A stretch of 64,000 bases of DNA from DAOUBP01 sp964513075 (GTDB lineage: Bacteria > Chloroflexota > Anaerolineae > CG2-30-64-16). Both the position numbers and the translations under genes were made by a program. The stretch lies in the NCBI GenBank assembly GCA_964513075.1, contig CAZELR010000003.1, positions 1 through 64,000 on the forward strand, given 5' to 3'. Shown one piece after another: positions 1 through 7,953 of this stretch. Every line of letters begins with the position of its first letter. Position 1 is the first letter of the stretch. Under the pieces are notes generated by a model. That model saw only the letters and a list, made by a program, of their open reading frames with translations. It did not search any database and was not told the origin of the DNA.

Positions 1-2
1 TC

Positions 3-47
3 CGCCCGGGCGGCTCCTTCCTGACCGCCTTCTTCGGCTACAAGTAA
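3..47 (+). CDS. C-terminal end of an unidentified protein (partial)
   Basis: The window opens inside a reading frame that ends in GGSFLTAFFGYK and a TAA stop at 45-47. Only 14 residues are visible, too few to identify a family. A strong inverted repeat starts 8 bases after the stop, as expected at a gene end. Confidence 0.4.
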   Translation, partial: RPGGSFLTAFFGYK

Positions 48-54
48 GCCCTGT

Positions 55-85
55 GACCTGTCAGGTCTTTCAGGCCTGACAGGTC
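55..85. repeat. Inverted repeat, 11-bp arms
   Basis: GACCTGTCAGG at 55-65 pairs with CCTGACAGGTC at 75-85 across a 9-base loop. It follows the stop at 47 and is not followed by a clean T-run, so it looks more like a dispersed palindromic repeat than a classical terminator. A weaker relative lies near 5836-5871. Confidence 0.6.
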
Positions 86-101
86 GTCTTTCGTGACTCA
101 G

Positions 102-151
102 AAGAAACCCGGTTTCGCGACCCAGCAGTCGTTCGCGAAACCGGGTTTCTT
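102..151. repeat. Perfect 19-bp inverted repeat (AAACCCGGTTT family)
   Basis: The arms at 102-120 and 133-151 are perfect reverse complements around a 12-base loop, core AGAAACCCGGTTTCGCGA. The right arm ends in TTTCTTT, so it may terminate transcription from the left. A related GAAACCGGGTTTC core recurs at about 27523-27536 between two other genes, which points to a dispersed family. Confidence 0.7.
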
Positions 152-220
152 TACGCGTTAGCCTCCTCGCCCCATCCGGTGTATACTGCACATCCACAGC
201 GAGTGTCAGGAGCAACCACG

Positions 221-778
221 TTGATCGAACAACCCATCCTTCACACCCGGCGCTTGATCCTGCGCCCCTTCACCCTGGCCGACGCGGCCGATGTGCAACG
301 CCTGGCCGGCGCGTACGAGATCGCTTCCACCACGGCCGTCATCCCGCACCCGTATGAGGATGGCATGGCCGAAACCTGGATCAGCTCCCACCCCGGTGAG
401 CTCGCTGATGGCACGGGCATCGTCTACGCGATCACCCTACGCGGGACAGACACACTCTGCGGCGCCATCGGCCTGGCGATCAAGCCCGAACATCAACGCG
501 CCGAGCTGGGCTACTGGATCGGCGTGCCGTACTGGGGCCAGGGCTACTGCACCGAGGCTGCCGGGGCCCTGCGCGATCACGGATTTCGCGCCCTGGGCTT
601 GCACCGCATCCTGGCCGTGCATCTGACGCGCAACCCTGCCTCCGGCCGCGTGATGCAAAAAATCGGCATGCGCCACGAGGGCACGCTGCGCGAGCACATG
701 AATAAATGGGGAGTGTTCGAGACCATCGAGACCTACGCCATCCTCCGCAGCGAATGGGAGGCCGAGGCCTCGAAGTAA
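221..778 (+). CDS. GNAT family acetyltransferase, RimJ/RimL type
   Basis: A protein of about 185 residues in the RimJ/RimL-like N-acetyltransferase family, which transfers acetyl groups from acetyl-CoA to protein N-termini or small amines; the substrate here is unknown. Visible hallmarks are the N-terminal TRRLILRPFTLADA segment, the ELGYWIGVPYWGQGYCTEA core (acetyl-CoA binding region) and the late NPASGRVMQKIGMRHEG motif. I chose the TTG at 221 because AGGAG lies at 208-212 and because family members begin just before the RLILRP motif; a longer frame from GTG 179 is possible. It is the first gene of a plus-strand run continuing into 792. Confidence 0.85.
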   Translation: MIEQPILHTRRLILRPFTLADAADVQRLAGAYEIASTTAVIPHPYEDGMAETWISSHPGELADGTGIVYAITLRGTDTLCGAIGLAIKPEHQRAELGYWIGVPYWGQGYCTEAAGALRDHGFRALGLHRILAVHLTRNPASGRVMQKIGMRHEGTLREHMNKWGVFETIETYAILRSEWEAEASK

Positions 779-791
779 TCAGGAAGATCAG

Positions 792-1223
792 GTGAATCTG
801 CGTCCCAATCCCGGAACATCTCGCTACGATCCGCCCCCTGGCCTGGTGGCAGTAGGCACGCGCGTCGAGATCGAGCTGATCTCCGAAACAGGCGAGGCTG
901 AGCGGCTGGCTTGCGACATCGTGCCCGACGCCGCGGCCGACTTCGCGGCCGGCTTTCTCGGCGCCGGCACCCCGTTGGCGAAAGCCATCATGGGCCGGCC
1001 GGTCGGTGCGACCGTGCCCTACGCACAGGCCGACATCGTCGAGGTGCACATCGTGTCGGTGACGCACAGCCGGCGTTCGGCCGAGGAAGACGCTGCTGCC
1101 GCGCGCCATGCCGCCACAGAAGAGGCCGTGCTGCGGGCCAAAACCGACGAGCTGGTGCAACTCGCCCTCACCGTAAACGTGAAATGGGGCGACTACGACC
1201 CGGGGCCGCTGGTGAGCGAATAA
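792..1223 (+). CDS. GreA/GreB C-terminal-domain-like protein
   Basis: A 143-residue protein beginning at GTG 792 behind AGGAAGA. Its middle (about residues 20-93) matches the FKBP-like C-terminal domain of GreA/GreB elongation factors: VGTRVEIE, an ACDIVPDAAAD strand, then TPLAKAIMGRPVGATV and EVHIVSV. The N-terminal coiled-coil that GreA inserts into the RNA polymerase secondary channel is absent; instead there is an alanine/glutamate-rich C-terminal helix (about 95-125). It may be a polymerase-binding regulator without cleavage-stimulating activity, in the manner of Rnk-type proteins; that role is inference. It sits 14 bases after the acetyltransferase and 5 bases before the next gene, so it is probably cotranscribed. 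Confidence 0.6.
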   Translation: MNLRPNPGTSRYDPPPGLVAVGTRVEIELISETGEAERLACDIVPDAAADFAAGFLGAGTPLAKAIMGRPVGATVPYAQADIVEVHIVSVTHSRRSAEEDAAAARHAATEEAVLRAKTDELVQLALTVNVKWGDYDPGPLVSE

Positions 1224-1227
1224 GCCG

Positions 1228-2109
1228 ATGACTCACCCCACCTGTCACATCCGCCTGCTTGAGTCGCCGGAGGAGCTGGCGCAGGTCGTCGCCCTCCAGC
1301 GCATCGTCTGGCCGGGCTCGGACCTGGAGACCGTCCCCAGCCACGTGCTGCTGACGGCCGCGCACAACGGCGGGCTGGTGGCCGGAGCGTTCGTCGCCGA
1401 CCGGCTGGCAGGCTTCGTCTTCAGCTTCCTGGGATTCCGGCAGACTGAACAAGGGCGCCGCCTCAAGCACTGCTCGCACGAGTTGGGCGTTCATCCCAAC
1501 TTCCGGGGCGCCGGCATCGGCGCCGCGTTGAAGATCTGCCAGCGCAGCTTCGTGCTGGGCCAGGGCCTGGACCTGATCACCTGGACCTACGACCCGCTGC
1601 TGGCGCGCAACGCCCGGCTCAACATCGCCAGGCTGGGCGCGGTCTGCAACACCTACCTGGTGAACCAGTACGGTGACCTGGCAGACGGCCTTAATGCCGG
1701 CCTGCCCACCGATCGCCTGCAGGTGGACTGGTGGATCGACACGCCCTGGGTGGCCGAACACGTCAGCGGCGGCCTTCCTCAGCCGGGCCTTACCGCCCAC
1801 CTGGCTGCCGGTGCGCACCTCCTCAACCCGCCGGCTGGCGGCGGCCGCCCTGAGCCGCCCGTGGCGCACGCACTGGATGCCTCCCTGCCGGCCACCGTAT
1901 TGCTCGAAATCCCGGCCGACTTCCCGGCGCTCAAAGCCGCCGATCGCAGGCTGGCGCTGCGCTGGCGCCTGACCACCCGTGACGTGTTCCGGGCATTGTT
2001 CGACCGTGGCTACGTCATCGGCGATTTCATCTATGAGCCCGGCCCCTCGCCGCAAGCCGCCTACGTCTTGAGCCACGCCTATCCCCAACTTGAGGAGTCT
2101 ACGCCATGA
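1228..2109 (+). CDS. Predicted GNAT acetyltransferase (COG3375-like), menC partner
   Basis: A 293-residue protein of the acetyltransferase family that is habitually encoded next to o-succinylbenzoate synthase/dipeptide epimerase genes. The GNAT fold is seen in CSHELGVHPNFRGAGIGAALK (about 83-103) and in a TWTYDPLLARNARLNIARLGA segment, which is characteristic of this family. Its stop overlaps the start of menC by four bases (ATGA at 2106-2109), a strong sign of translational coupling. The substrate is unknown; with an N-succinylamino-acid racemase-like neighbour it may acylate amino acids, but this is inference from context. Confidence 0.75.
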   Translation: MTHPTCHIRLLESPEELAQVVALQRIVWPGSDLETVPSHVLLTAAHNGGLVAGAFVADRLAGFVFSFLGFRQTEQGRRLKHCSHELGVHPNFRGAGIGAALKICQRSFVLGQGLDLITWTYDPLLARNARLNIARLGAVCNTYLVNQYGDLADGLNAGLPTDRLQVDWWIDTPWVAEHVSGGLPQPGLTAHLAAGAHLLNPPAGGGRPEPPVAHALDASLPATVLLEIPADFPALKAADRRLALRWRLTTRDVFRALFDRGYVIGDFIYEPGPSPQAAYVLSHAYPQLEESTP

Positions 2110-3227
2110 TCATCGACCGCGTCACCCTGCACCACCTGCGCATGCCGCTGGTCGCGCCGTTCGAGACCTCGTTCGGCCGCATCACCGACCGGGATTGCAT
2201 CCTGATCGAAGTCCGCTCCGAGGGCCTGACCGGCTACGGTGAGTGCGTGGCCGATCGCGACCCGGGTTACGCCTACGAAACCGCAGGCACCGCCTGGCAC
2301 ATCCTGCAGGATTTCGTCATCCCTGGGATCTTGGGCCAGGACGTGGTCGACCCAGCCGATTTTCAGCGGCGGGTGGCCCAGGTGCGCGGCCATCAGATGG
2401 CCAAGGCCGGGATCGAGCTGGCGCTGTGGGACCTGTTGGGCAAGCGCCAGGGCAAGTCACTGCGCGAGCTACTCGGCGGCACTCGGGATCGGGTGGACGT
2501 GGGGGTGTCGGTGGGGCTGCAAGCCTCGCCTGCCGCGCTGGTGGAGACCGTTGGCCGCTACCTGGCCCAGGGCTACGGCCGGATCAAGATCAAGATCAAG
2601 CCCGGCCGCGACGTCGCAGATGCAGAAGCCGTGCGCTGCGCATTCCCCGCAATCCGGCTGCAGGTGGACGCCAACTCGGCTTACACATTGGAGACCGCGG
2701 CCGCTTTGCAACCACTCGATGACCTGGACCTGCTGCTGATCGAGCAGCCGCTGGCCGAAGACGATATCTGGGATCACCGCCGGCTGCAGGCCCGGCTCCG
2801 CACGCCCATCTGCCTGGATGAAAGCATCCTTCACGCCCGGCACGCGCGGCAGGCGCTGGAGATGGCCGCGTGCCGGGTGATCAACATCAAGGCGGGCCGC
2901 GTGGGCGGGCTGAGCCAGGCGGTCGCCATTCACGATGTCTGCCAAGCGGCCGGCGTGCCGGTGTGGTGCGGCGGCATGTTGGAGACGGGCGTGGGTCGCG
3001 CGGGCAACCTGGCGCTGGCCAGCCTGCCCGGCTTCACCCTGCCCGGCGACATCTCGGCGACTGAGCGGTATTACAGGCAGGACATCACGGAGGAACGGTT
3101 CGCACTGAACCCGGACAGCACGATTACCGTGCCGGATGGGCCAGGACTGGGTGTCACCGTGGCTGAGGACGCCGTGGATCAGTTCAGCGTGGTCAAGCTT
3201 GAGTTTCGCAGCCTTATGTCCGATTAG
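2106..3227 (+). CDS. menC: o-Succinylbenzoate synthase / N-acylamino acid racemase (enolase superfamily)
   Basis: A 373-residue enolase-superfamily enzyme. The catalytic and metal residues are visible: KIKIKPG around 161-167 (KxK base), D188 in VDANSAY, E213 in IEQPL, D238 in LDESI and K262 in INIKAGRVGG. MenC dehydrates SHCHC to o-succinylbenzoate in menaquinone synthesis, while close relatives racemise N-succinylamino acids; sequence alone does not separate the two. No other men genes are in the window, and the translationally coupled COG3375-like acetyltransferase fits an amino-acid-modifying role at least as well. Start ATG 2106 overlaps the previous stop. No terminator-like hairpin follows. 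Confidence 0.85.
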   Translation: MIIDRVTLHHLRMPLVAPFETSFGRITDRDCILIEVRSEGLTGYGECVADRDPGYAYETAGTAWHILQDFVIPGILGQDVVDPADFQRRVAQVRGHQMAKAGIELALWDLLGKRQGKSLRELLGGTRDRVDVGVSVGLQASPAALVETVGRYLAQGYGRIKIKIKPGRDVADAEAVRCAFPAIRLQVDANSAYTLETAAALQPLDDLDLLLIEQPLAEDDIWDHRRLQARLRTPICLDESILHARHARQALEMAACRVINIKAGRVGGLSQAVAIHDVCQAAGVPVWCGGMLETGVGRAGNLALASLPGFTLPGDISATERYYRQDITEERFALNPDSTITVPDGPGLGVTVAEDAVDQFSVVKLEFRSLMSD

Positions 3228-3278
3228 TATTCAGTTGCGTGTTTACGGGAGAGTCCCTCTCAGCATTGCAGGGGCTGG

Positions 3279-3938
3279 TCAATCATCGTCGGTATCACTC
3301 AGATCGCCATCATCCATATCGTCATATGAGTAGCTCTCATCTTGGATGCGTTTTCGATCGCGTTCTCGCTTTGCCAATAGACAAAGCGGATAGATCGCGA
3401 TTCCCAGGGCTGCCAGCACGGCGCTAAGTACGATCAGCCAGGCAGAATTGGTGCGACTGCACACAGTGCATAAGTCCAGAAACGCTGTGGCTTGAGGATA
3501 GCGAGCAAAAACAAAGCCCTCTTGGCGAAGAAATTCCAGACGCGCCTCGGTCATACGGTAGAAGACTCCTGATGGCGATGATGCTTGTACTTCATCACAG
3601 CCAAGGTGCGCTGTGAAAGTTACCAAAACCACGACTGTCCGGTCTTCGCTGAGCAAGATAACTTCAGTGTTTTCGGAGTTTCCAACCTTGCGATATTCGA
3701 TACGTTCACAGTCCCAAGTCACGCGCTCACCCGCACTGGCCCATAACTTATCTTGTCCCTCCAGTCTGCCTGCAATTCCGGAAAGCGGCAGCGTTACGGG
3801 TTGGTCTGGCAGGCTACGGTAGTCTAGCCAACTGGCAATTCCCAAAACGGAAAACACGATGGCGCCAATCAATCCGATCAGCCCGCCCAGTTTGGGATGC
3901 TCTATACATTGCTCGATAAGTGCATGAACGAAACCCAC
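3279..3938 (-). CDS. Hypothetical membrane protein with two TM segments
   Basis: A 219-residue protein I cannot assign to a family. It has a hydrophobic segment near residues 18-37, a roughly 120-residue presumably extracytoplasmic domain containing four cysteines, a second membrane segment near 163-187, a basic stretch (KRERDRKR), and a very acidic tyrosine/aspartate-rich tail (DESYSYDDMDDGDLSDTDDD). The layout resembles DUF3592-like proteins but I see no diagnostic motif. Its base composition is visibly less GC-rich than the neighbours, which may indicate recent acquisition. It is flanked by a convergent menC on the left and a 95-base gap before the ABC transporter on the right. Confidence 0.55.
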   Translation of the reverse strand: MGFVHALIEQCIEHPKLGGLIGLIGAIVFSVLGIASWLDYRSLPDQPVTLPLSGIAGRLEGQDKLWASAGERVTWDCERIEYRKVGNSENTEVILLSEDRTVVVLVTFTAHLGCDEVQASSPSGVFYRMTEARLEFLRQEGFVFARYPQATAFLDLCTVCSRTNSAWLIVLSAVLAALGIAIYPLCLLAKRERDRKRIQDESYSYDDMDDGDLSDTDDD

Positions 3939-4033
3939 GATTCAATGTCTCCCAATTGCAGAATATAGCCCTCGCTTCGCCCAATATCGCCCCAAGCGGA
4001 TTGTCTGTCTCTATTCCCCTTATCGTGCTCGCT

Positions 4034-5821
4034 TCAGTTCACCATCACCAGCGGCTCCACGGCGGTGTCCCCCCACTGGCGCGCGACCTGGGTTTGCACC
4101 TCGTTCAGGTGCCGGTACAGGCCCTCTTGCGCCATCAACTCCGTGTGGGTGCCCCGCTCGACGACGCGCTTGCCCTCCAACACCACGATCTGGTCTGCGT
4201 TGCGGATGGTGGAGAGCCGGTGCGCAATGATCAGCGTCGTGCGGCCGGCCATCAGGCGCTCCAAGGCCTGCTGGATCAGCAGCTCGGTCTCGGTGTCAAC
4301 CGATGATGTGGCTTCGTCCAGGATCAGGATGGGCGCATCCTTGAGCACAGCGCGGGCGATGGACAGCCGCTGCTTTTGCCCGCCGGAGAGCTTAACGCCC
4401 CGCTCGCCGATCAGCGTGTCGTAGCCGTCCGGTAGCCGGGCGATGAACTCCTCTGCATTGGCGATCCGCGCCGCGTGCACCATCTCCGCCTCGGTGGCAT
4501 CGGAGTTGCCGAACAGGATGTTCTCTCGCACCGTGCCGTGGAACAGGAAGACATCCTGCAGCACAATGCTGATCTGCCGGCGCAGGTCTTTCAGCCGAAG
4601 GTCCCGGATGTCGCGGCCGTCGAGACAGATCTGCCCGGCGCCGACATCATAGAAGCGCGGGATCAGGCCGGCCAGGGTGGTCTTGCCCACGCCGGTCGGC
4701 CCCACCAGCGCAACGACGCTGTTGGCCGGGATCTCCAGGTTGATTTGCTCCAGCACCGTGTCGCCCTGGCTGTAACGGAAGTCCACGTCGCGAAACGCCA
4801 GGGCGCCGCGCGCCCGGCCGGGCAAGGCGATCGCGTGCGCGGTCTCCGCCACCTCCGGCTCCTCCTTCAGCAGCTCGGCCACGCGGTCACCGCCGGCCAG
4901 CGCCTCCTGGATGCTTTCCCACGCGCCGCTCAGCACGCGCACGGGCTGGTAGAAAAGGTCCAGATAAAGAAAAAACGCCACCAGGTCGGCAATGGAGAGC
5001 GTCTGCTGGAAGGCCAGCCGCCCGCCGAAGTAAATCACCACAACGGTGCCCAATGACGAAGCGAAGTCGATGAACGGCTCGAAGGTCGCCATCAACCGCA
5101 GCGCCTTCAGAAGCGAATCGCGGTAACGATGGATATGCGTACCGATGCGCAGCGCCTCGCGTTCCTCCTGGGTGAACGCCTTGATCTCCCGGATGCCGGA
5201 AAGGTTATCGTTCAACGTGGCATTCAGTTCGCCCAGCTTCTTCTGCCGCTCGCGGAAAGCTGGGCGCACATAGCGCGCAAAGGCGCGCATGGCCAGCACC
5301 ACCAACGGGATCGGCACCATGCTCAGCAGTGTCAGGCGCCAGTTCAGGCTGAACAGCACCGCGCTGACGCCGACCAGGGTCAGGATGTTCACCAGCACGT
5401 CGGGCACCGCATGCGCGATCAGCTTCTCAAACAGGTCCGAATCGTTGACCATGCGCGACATCAACTGCCCGGTTTGCTTGTCCTCATAAAAGCGAAGAGA
5501 AAGCCGCTGCAAGTGCTCGTAGATATGCTGTCGGATGTCCGACACGACGCCCCACCCGGCCACGTGCGCCATGTAGGAGCGCAGGAACTGCAACAAAGCC
5601 CGCAGAAGGTACAGGCTCAATAAGAACAGCGCCAGTCGCGTCACCAGGGCCAGCGTCTGCGGAGTCCAGGTGGCCTGGTCCGTCACCGATGCCACCAGCG
5701 TTCGGACGATCCACGGCACCAGCAACTGCACGCCTACCAGGGCAATCATGCTGACGACGGTCAGCGCCAACGGCGTCAAATAGTTGCGGCCATAGCCCAG
5801 TACAAGCTTAAGTGTTCGCAT
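4034..5821 (-). CDS. ABC exporter half-transporter (TMD-NBD fusion)
   Basis: A 595-residue type IV ABC exporter: six predicted membrane helices in residues 15-310 (ABC_membrane domain), then an ATPase with Walker A GPTGVGKTT at about 374-382, the LSGGQKQR signature, Walker B ILILDEATSSVD and an H-loop in IIAHRLSTI. It should act as a homodimer (or with a partner encoded elsewhere) exporting lipids, drugs or peptides; the substrate cannot be told. I prefer ATG 5821 because AAGGA lies just upstream and because the longer frame to 5920 would run into gpsA. An imperfect palindrome lies between it and gpsA. Confidence 0.9.
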   Translation of the reverse strand: MRTLKLVLGYGRNYLTPLALTVVSMIALVGVQLLVPWIVRTLVASVTDQATWTPQTLALVTRLALFLLSLYLLRALLQFLRSYMAHVAGWGVVSDIRQHIYEHLQRLSLRFYEDKQTGQLMSRMVNDSDLFEKLIAHAVPDVLVNILTLVGVSAVLFSLNWRLTLLSMVPIPLVVLAMRAFARYVRPAFRERQKKLGELNATLNDNLSGIREIKAFTQEEREALRIGTHIHRYRDSLLKALRLMATFEPFIDFASSLGTVVVIYFGGRLAFQQTLSIADLVAFFLYLDLFYQPVRVLSGAWESIQEALAGGDRVAELLKEEPEVAETAHAIALPGRARGALAFRDVDFRYSQGDTVLEQINLEIPANSVVALVGPTGVGKTTLAGLIPRFYDVGAGQICLDGRDIRDLRLKDLRRQISIVLQDVFLFHGTVRENILFGNSDATEAEMVHAARIANAEEFIARLPDGYDTLIGERGVKLSGGQKQRLSIARAVLKDAPILILDEATSSVDTETELLIQQALERLMAGRTTLIIAHRLSTIRNADQIVVLEGKRVVERGTHTELMAQEGLYRHLNEVQTQVARQWGDTAVEPLVMVN

Positions 5822-5876
5822 ACATAAATCCTTGGACCGGACCTGAAAGGGCTTCAAGGCCTTCCGGGTCGGCAAT

Positions 5877-6932
5877 TTAGCGAGAAAACAACTTCTCGAA
5901 CGGGATGTCCACCCGCGCATTCTCGACGATCACCCGGCACAGCATGCGCAGCAGCGGCAGCTCATCGGCACTGATCAGCCCTTGCCCCTCCCAGACCGGC
6001 AGCACCTGGGCGAGCTGCCGGATCACGTACGCACCCTCCAGCGTCTCGCCGGCCATTTGGTGCACGGCCTCGGTGTAGGTCAGCCCGGCGCCCAGCAGCC
6101 GCCCCAGCCGGATCGTGCGGCCGCCGGCGCACGTCACGTACTGATCGCCGACCCCAGGCAGCCACGCCACATTCTCCGCACCGCCGCCCATCAGCGTCAC
6201 GAGTCGCGTCATCTCACGCGCGCTCGCGCCGAAGAGCGCCGCGGCCGGGTTGTGCATGGCCGCGCCCGCGGCATCCGCCCCACCGGCCAGGTCGAGGAGG
6301 CCGGCGGCCATCCCCACAGCCACCGTGTACGCATTCTTCAGCGCCGCGCAGACCTCCACCCCCGCGATGTCGGTCGAGGTCCAGATGTGATAATAATCCG
6401 TGGCGAAAAAAGCGCGCAGCCGCGCCAGCACGGACTCATCGCGCGCGGTGAAGACCACGCACGTTTGCCGCCGGCCGGCCAGCTCGCCCGCAATACAGGG
6501 TCCCCCGATGGCTGCAAGCGCCACCCGGTCGCGCAAAGCGGCCGGCAGCTCGTCTCGCAGGACATCGGGCAGGATGCGGGGTGCGCCTTGCCGCGACGCC
6601 TCAAGCCCTTTGGTCACGGCGATCACGGTTGCGCCGGGCCAGAGCAGCGGCCCCAACGTGCGGCCGATCCAGTGCACGCCCAACGAGTTCACCCCGCTGA
6701 CGATCAAATCGGCGCCCTCCAGCGCCCTGGGCAGATCTTCAACAAAAAACGGCGTCACTCGGGCGGGCAATTGGCGGCGCAGGCGCGGATGAATGCCGCT
6801 GTCAAGACACGCGCCGATGATCTCGGCGTCCAGGTGCGTGCCGACGAGCCGGATTTCGTGGCCGTTATCGGACAGCGGCCACGCCACCGCCGTGCCCATC
6901 AGCCCGGACCCGAGTATGGTGACGATTGCCAT
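5877..6932 (-). CDS. gpsA: Glycerol-3-phosphate dehydrogenase [NAD(P)+]
   Basis: A 351-residue enzyme reducing dihydroxyacetone phosphate to sn-glycerol 3-phosphate, the backbone precursor of phospholipids. The Rossmann motif GSGLMG is at 8-13, a TKGLE motif at 107-111, GGPCIAGE at 143-150 and the catalytic lysine in ALKNAYTVAVG near 199. The GGPCIAGE form departs from the usual GPSFA-type motif, so it is a divergent member; some such copies are lineage-specific paralogues. GGAGG precedes the ATG at 6932 with good spacing. The start region lies inside the 55-bp sequence that is duplicated around an N gap, so the coding region itself is intact. Confidence 0.85.
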   Translation of the reverse strand: MAIVTILGSGLMGTAVAWPLSDNGHEIRLVGTHLDAEIIGACLDSGIHPRLRRQLPARVTPFFVEDLPRALEGADLIVSGVNSLGVHWIGRTLGPLLWPGATVIAVTKGLEASRQGAPRILPDVLRDELPAALRDRVALAAIGGPCIAGELAGRRQTCVVFTARDESVLARLRAFFATDYYHIWTSTDIAGVEVCAALKNAYTVAVGMAAGLLDLAGGADAAGAAMHNPAAALFGASAREMTRLVTLMGGGAENVAWLPGVGDQYVTCAGGRTIRLGRLLGAGLTYTEAVHQMAGETLEGAYVIRQLAQVLPVWEGQGLISADELPLLRMLCRVIVENARVDIPFEKLFSR

Positions 6933-7105
6933 ACAGGTATGCCTCCGTATNNNNNNNNNNNNNNNNNNNNNNNNNNNNNNNNNNNNNNNNNNNNNNNNNN
7001 NNNNNNNNNNNNNNNNNNNNNNNNNNNNNNNNNNNNNNNNNNNNNNNNNNCCATCAGCCCGGACCCGAGTATGGTGACGATTGCCATACAGGTATGCCTC
7101 CGTAT
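6896..7105. other. Scaffold gap with identical 55-bp flanks (artefact)
   Basis: Positions 6951-7050 are 100 Ns. The 55 bases before (6896-6950) and after (7051-7105) are identical. This is what results when two contigs sharing a k-mer-length end are joined with a fixed N run instead of being merged. The true sequence is most likely 155 bases shorter, with one copy only. Confidence 0.9.
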
Positions 7106-7144
7106 GATCGTGTGAGTCAGATAAGAATCCCGGCAGCGCGATCC

Positions 7145-7206
7145 GGAATCGAGGCTTCAGCCGGTTCTTCTGGGCAACGGGCGCAACCGGCTAAAGCCTC
7201 GATTCC
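7145..7206. repeat. Long inverted repeat (22-bp arms) over a gene end
   Basis: GGAATCGAGGCTTCAGCCGG at the start of the left arm (7145-7166) pairs with 7185-7206 with one mismatch around an 18-base loop. The stop codon of the minus-strand kinase (7191-7193) lies inside the right arm, so the last residues of that protein are repeat-derived. The gpsA gene reads away from it. It may act as a transcript-end structure, but no T-run follows. Confidence 0.7.
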
Positions 7207-7889
7207 ACAGTTATCCCCAGATATGTCACTATCTGGCCGGCAAGCGCGTCGACCGAATCGTGCGGACGGCGTGCAAAAACGGCAATGCCGCACGCTCTGC
7301 TTTCGTGCTCCATGACGGATGAGATCATGGCATCGTGCGCAAGAAACTGCTGCCACATCCGCTCAGGCTGTGGCAGCGCGCTTATCCAATCCCGCATCTC
7401 AGCGCGCGCAGCATCCGTCTCCCACAAACGCACGCGTTCCTCATCCGTGGTGGTCAGGCAGACCATGTGCGACGGCGCAAGCACCTGCGCGGCCAGCGAC
7501 GGATGGGTGATCCCACCATCGATCAAGACGGGTTGCACAGGGGACCAGGTTGCGAGATCGTCAGCCAGCAGATCAAGATATTCTGCCGTCGTGGCGCGGT
7601 TGACGGTGTTATACGCATCTGGCGTCAATTCGAGCGCCCACGCGAGCGGATTCTCGGCTGATAACCAGGCCGTGTTTGCCGGGTGTCGTTGCGGGACGTA
7701 GCGCGGGATGTAGGTTCCATAGATGTGCTCATCCATATCGTACACGGCAACCCCGTTGCGTTCCGCGATGGCACGACAGATGGTCGATTTGCCCGCGCCC
7801 GCGCCGCCAAGGACCCAGTAGACTTTGGGCCGGCCCGCGAAAATCAGGCGCGCTTTCTCGATGAGGTCTTGGTTCACCTGGAACATCAT
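7191..7889 (-). CDS. P-loop NTPase / predicted small-molecule kinase
   Basis: A 232-residue protein with a clear Walker A, GGAGAGKST at about 28-36, followed by a YDMDEH segment as in shikimate/gluconate-type kinases and AAA-like nucleoside kinases. VLIDGGITHPSL resembles a Walker B-type strand, and VRLWETDAARAEMRDWI could form the lid. The substrate is unknown. AGGAG precedes the MM start at 7889. The last few residues (ITVESRL) derive from the palindromic repeat at 7145-7206, so the native C-terminus may have been replaced by repeat insertion. Confidence 0.65.
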   Translation of the reverse strand: MMFQVNQDLIEKARLIFAGRPKVYWVLGGAGAGKSTICRAIAERNGVAVYDMDEHIYGTYIPRYVPQRHPANTAWLSAENPLAWALELTPDAYNTVNRATTAEYLDLLADDLATWSPVQPVLIDGGITHPSLAAQVLAPSHMVCLTTTDEERVRLWETDAARAEMRDWISALPQPERMWQQFLAHDAMISSVMEHESRACGIAVFARRPHDSVDALAGQIVTYLGITVESRL

Positions 7890-7912
7890 CTCTCCTATAG
7901 CAAGCTACGCAC

Positions 7913-7935
7913 CACGCAACGACCCGCAGGTCGCC
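7913..7935. repeat. 23-bp dispersed repeat (copy 1)
   Basis: The 23 bases here are the exact reverse complement of 58508-58530 inside lgt. Directly downstream a second GACC-N4-GGTC palindrome follows (7937-7948), so the unit is repeated imperfectly. It sits in the 64-base spacer between the kinase start and the flavoprotein stop. Confidence 0.75.
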
Positions 7936-7953
7936 GACCCACAGGTCGCCACA

